From: Paragonimus westermani
Lineage: Eukaryota; Platyhelminthes; Trematoda; Plagiorchiida; Troglotrematidae
Direction of reading: 5' to 3'
Length of the DNA: 64,000 bases
Assembly (NCBI GenBank): GCA_008508345.1
Contig: QNGE01002421.1
Span: 5,177-69,176 of the forward strand
Shown here: piece after piece, positions 62,801 to 64,000 of the stretch
Layout: every line of letters begins with the position of its first letter
Numbering within the stretch: the first letter of the stretch is position 1
Made by a program: the position numbers and the translations under genes
The notes under the pieces: generated by a model
Told to the model about the DNA's origin: nothing
Database searches by the model: none
Seen by the model: the letters and a program-made list of their open reading frames with translations, nothing else

Positions 62801-63701
62801 GGATATCCGGCTGAGCTCTTTTAACAGGTACTCGACTGACCACCAAAGCAGTCGACCGCGTCATCTGACACTCTTAGTGCTCATTGAGCTGTTGATGTTT
62901 TTTCGTCGACCGAAACCGAAGTCCCACCTGAGACGAGGTTACTGAATCGTCACAAGATGCCCAGCATGGATAAACTCCCCCGGCCTCTCTTCAAAAATGA
63001 TCATCATGATCTACTTAAACGGCTGGCAGCAAGCACCCGGGTTTTACCGGATAACAGTCACTTCAAATGATTAGATTTGGGATAACCTTTCGTAGTAAAT
63101 AGAGAGTGCAATGCAAACGTTACCCACCAGGAGGTTGGCCTGACATCCAAAGAATTCACGAAGAGTCAGTAGGTCTAAATAAGTTAACTGAAACATTCGT
63201 TCGGAGAGTTCGAATCAAAAACACAACTCATCGTGGGGTTCAAAAACCAGTAGATCTTAACTTTAAACATTGCGAACTGACCAAAAAGTAGAAGTCTCTA
63301 TATGGAGCAAACGAAATCTGCAACAGGCGAAACAAAACAAAACATACTCACCTTTTTGTGCAAATCTTTCAACTTAATAAACGCCGGAGTACCCTGACGC
63401 CCAAGTAAGCAAGAGCTGATAAGCAAATTACTCGCAGCCATTCGGCGACCTTCATCATTATAGATCTCCGGAAGCAAGCAACCCCAAATCGAGGCAGTCT
63501 GTAGGTAGCTCAACGACTGCGGAAGATTCAGCATAAGCATTTCAACGAGACGAAGAAACAAACTCCAAATATCCAGACTGCTAACATTACGTTCCTTTGT
63601 GCTCGTTTCTCTCTCTGTCACATTGTGACTTGAATGCTGATTTGTGCCCAGACGACTCATCAAACGTGAACGAAGTCGGGTGTTTTCCAAAAATATGGCC
63701 A
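44745..63701 (-). CDS. GTF3C3: GTF3C3 (TFIIIC subunit 3, TPR protein), C-terminal third, seven exons, 5' end outside window
   Basis: GTF3C3/TFIIIC102 (yeast Tfc4) is a TPR scaffold of TFIIIC, the factor that binds internal promoters of tRNA genes and recruits TFIIIB for RNA polymerase III in the nucleus. Exons on the minus strand, 5' to 3': 63701-63352, 59021-58923, 54707-54632, 52175-52051, 50377-50290, 47844-47765, 44852-44745 (stop). Every junction has AG/GT borders and consistent phase (0,0,1,0,1,0). The spliced product, about 308 residues, aligns nearly gap-free over most of its length with the end of human GTF3C3 as I remember it: blocks ...HKNQYWNV..., MANNDFIVRGSYRFA, MPDDPL, RGHCQEVYYNIAR, IAVHYYEKVL, DLRQEAAFNLALIYRAQGN. 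The family is about 890 aa, so roughly 580 residues lie to the right of the window. Introns are 2-5 kb and carry antisense LINE and SINE insertions. The identification is strong; the exact acceptor of the first listed exon is the least certain border. Confidence 0.93.
47765..47844 (-). CDS. GTF3C3: GTF3C3 exon
   Basis: An 80-bp exon, phase 1 to 0; the split codon becomes Met. It encodes LGHIAVHYYEKVLTMEPVGE then TELEKS, matching human GLIHLAIHYYQKALELPP. The acceptor (T-rich tract ending ATGAAG) is slightly weak; the GTGAGT donor is strong. Confidence 0.93.
50290..50377 (-). CDS. GTF3C3: GTF3C3 exon
   Basis: An 88-bp exon, phase 0 to 1, with CAG acceptor and GTAAGT donor. It encodes ALGFLSEYRRVRGHCQEVYY then NIARACHQL, the best conserved TPR unit of the family (human GFSFLNRYLSLRGPCQESFY then NLGRGLHQL). 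Confidence 0.95.
51161..51217. repeat. Near-perfect 27-bp inverted repeat (hairpin) with 3-nt loop
   Basis: The left arm begins GAACAAAACCGTCAGAACAC and continues GAAAACT. The right arm (51191-51217) is its reverse complement with one mismatch. The loop is GCC. The 12-bp sequence AACTAGGGATCT occurs at 51149-51160, directly against the left arm, and again at 51246-51257. Confidence 0.95.
52051..52175 (-). CDS. GTF3C3: GTF3C3 exon
   Basis: A 125-bp exon entering in phase 1 (the split codon makes Ala) and leaving in phase 0 at a GTGAGT donor. It encodes a segment with MPDDPL followed by a hydrophobic TPR helix and HKHAVSRHPAVLQ, matching human HPDEPLYSFCIG...LRRHALIVQ in register. Confidence 0.92.
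54632..54707 (-). CDS. GTF3C3: GTF3C3 exon
   Basis: A 76-bp exon (25 codons plus one base) with a TAG acceptor and GTGAGT donor. It encodes DTADLPVGIMANNDFIVRGS then YRFAI, corresponding to human NPENHALCVLNGHNAFVSGS-FKHAL. It lies in a 2.2-kb gap between neighbouring features and is too short to be found by ORF length. Confidence 0.92.
55130..55740 (+). promoter_or_regulatory. G/T-rich leader upstream of the 55.7-kb LINE
   Basis: About 600 bp in which the + strand is almost entirely G and T (long TGTGTTG, TTTGTTTGTT runs), with a GAT microsatellite at 55646-55662. The border at about 55130 is sharp: upstream sequence is A/C-rich. It sits immediately 5' of the LINE coding remnants on the same strand, so it may be the element's 5' UTR, or the 3' end of another element with a GAT tail. 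Apparent ORFs here are composition artefacts. Confidence 0.5.
55934..56524 (+). pseudogene. LINE reverse transcriptase, fingers and palm
   Basis: A 196-codon frame with SYRGISLLGCAGKVLARILL, EEQCGFWASRSTIDLVFAAR, LYALFVEFTKAFDSVSREAL (the first catalytic Asp position before LTKAFD is Glu: FVEFTKAFD), GKFGCPGKFVNVVRLLHVGM and VKRGCVLAPALFSLYLTAMV. It ends before the expected YADD box. The E-for-D change, the premature end and the preceding deletion mark it as inactive. Confidence 0.85.
56580..57520 (+). pseudogene. LINE RT thumb and C-terminal region
   Basis: Remnant frames carry LLFAYYSALLAHSEE (the YADD-like box is FAYY), ALASAASKFGLDINKGKKFS, GDTVNGCGDFCYLGSNLSTD, then after a stop LKMATKLCVYRSMVISILLY, GSETWTLYQRNVSYLSRCHV, RRADMDGMEAMLMLNQLRWL, GHVRRMGDDRIPKQ and a basic tail. 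Several in-frame stops (for example after KASAPF and after QVLY) are present. Confidence 0.8.
57925..58095 (+). repeat. Dispersed repeat, copy 2
   Basis: It contains AGCCAATCAACTGGCTAACC, CATTGGCCGGCTGGACAGAA and CCCCTTCGGGTTTACACTGG. It partners with 325-495, 57 kb away. Confidence 0.5.
58923..59021 (-). CDS. GTF3C3: GTF3C3 exon
   Basis: Thirty-three codons, phase 0 at both ends, with a strong pyrimidine tract and CAG acceptor and a GTAAAT donor. It encodes WAHKNQYWNVLN...YLDRLVTK, matching the human NKPQLWNIFNQVT...FCLRLMLK stretch of the TPR array without gaps. Confidence 0.92.
60133..60444 (-). mobile_element. tRNA-related SINE copy (left arm of head-to-head pair)
   Basis: The reverse complement of this segment is close to 60563-60876 over its whole length (landmarks GTGCCTCCTCTCCAACC, TAATTCAGTCGTGCCTAATG, GAAGACGTGGCCGGAGTT, GCGAAACTCGAGTCTGGTGC). 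A tRNA-like A-box region and a B-box-like GAGTT..GATCC are recognisable in the 5' third. Confidence 0.7.
60563..60876 (+). mobile_element. tRNA-related SINE copy (right arm of head-to-head pair)
   Basis: The 5' part has a polymerase III-like layout: CAATGACACAATGGTCAACA resembles an A box, and GAGTTCCGATCCC about 45 bp on resembles a B box. The body contains GCGAAACTCGAGTCTGGTGC and GGAGTCGACTGGAAAG, and the end GCGACAGCTGCGACC, then ..TGTGGGTAATGTTCA. Partial copies of the body and end occur at 6.3, 9.0 and 15.8 kb. Confidence 0.7.
63352..63701 (-). CDS. GTF3C3: GTF3C3 exon (first seen in window)
   Basis: Largest exon, about 116 codons. It ends KDLHKK with a GTGAGT donor, phase 0. The motif IYNDEGRRMAASNLL lines up with the human segment around FYDDRQKRKELEYFG and IKLKDLHKK with YIRIMVMEN, so it joins directly to the 59021-58923 exon. 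The middle (about residues 20-45) is Ser/Thr/Asn-rich and poorly conserved. The acceptor chosen follows a T-rich tract ending CGAAAG and enters in phase 1; an acceptor further upstream cannot be excluded. Confidence 0.85.
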
Positions 63702-64000
63702 CTTTCGAAAGCAGAAAAAAAGGATACATCATCATCGTCGTACACGCAGTAGATCAGTAGTTGTAACTATATCCAAAGAAAATACCACCACGAAGAGAAT
63801 AAAGCTCCCTAACTAGGACAGGTAAGAACGGAAACGGATGAGATCTAAATACTAACAAGCTCCTCAAACATTCATTAATTGTACTCAGCTAAACAACGGT
63901 AGCATTCATGTCACCTAAACCGATTGCAGCGGCCGTCTCTCCGAATGTCTTTAGGCGCCTACCAGGGAGGTAGGCCAAAGAAACAGTGGTCAGTTTGTTG

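Larger units (their letters stand above)
59022..63351. other. GTF3C3 intron
   Basis: A 4.3-kb intron bounded by phase-0 exons that align without a gap to the human protein, so no exon is expected inside. It contains the head-to-head SINE pair. Minus frames at 59490-59687 and 62152-62397 looked exon-like but are excluded by this continuity. Confidence 0.75.

Overview
The window looks like nuclear DNA of a multicellular eukaryote, most likely a digenean flatworm (liver-fluke type). The reasons are short phase-consistent exons scattered over multi-kilobase introns with GT...AG borders, no bacterial-style gene packing, and a crowd of decayed retroelements of kinds common in trematode genomes (CR1-like and RTE-like LINEs, a Penelope-like element, tRNA-derived SINEs). 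The species assignment is inference; the exon structure and repeats are read from the sequence.

Protein-coding content is sparse and all supported genes read on the minus strand. (1) 63701 down to 44745 holds seven exons encoding the C-terminal third of the TFIIIC subunit GTF3C3 (TPR protein of RNA polymerase III transcription). All seven junctions agree in phase and align in register with the human protein as recalled; the 5' part lies beyond the right edge. (2) A candidate terminal exon of an unidentified protein lies at 41145-40692. (3) 25381 down to 11643 holds at least five exons of an unidentified, helix-rich protein gene, with some exons still missing. A 180-codon membrane-protein-like ORF (16646-16104) sits inside one of its introns.

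Between and inside the genes are mobile elements. 19.8-22.2 kb: two different 5'-truncated LINEs back to back. 23.4-24.7 kb: a foldback element with long inverted ends. 30.4-30.5 kb: a possible retroposon 3' end with an (ACT)n tail. 31.4-32.2 kb: a large AT-rich imperfect palindrome centred on TTTAGCTTAAGCTAAA. 32.6-34.2 kb: a frameshifted MULE (Mutator-like) transposase. 35.1-39.8 kb: three pieces of one CR1-like LINE family, the longest lacking its RT core. 42.6-44.1 kb: a Penelope-like element with RT and GIY-YIG endonuclease. 55.1-57.75 kb: an internally deleted LINE of the 19.8-kb family preceded by a G/T-rich leader, inserted antisense in a GTF3C3 intron. 60.1-60.9 kb: two tRNA-related SINEs head to head. 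A near-perfect 27-bp hairpin flanked by a 12-bp direct repeat lies at 51.15-51.26 kb.

No CRISPR array, rRNA, intact tRNA gene or bacterial operon was seen. The unusual content is structural (several independent palindromic or foldback loci) rather than an obvious new multi-gene system.
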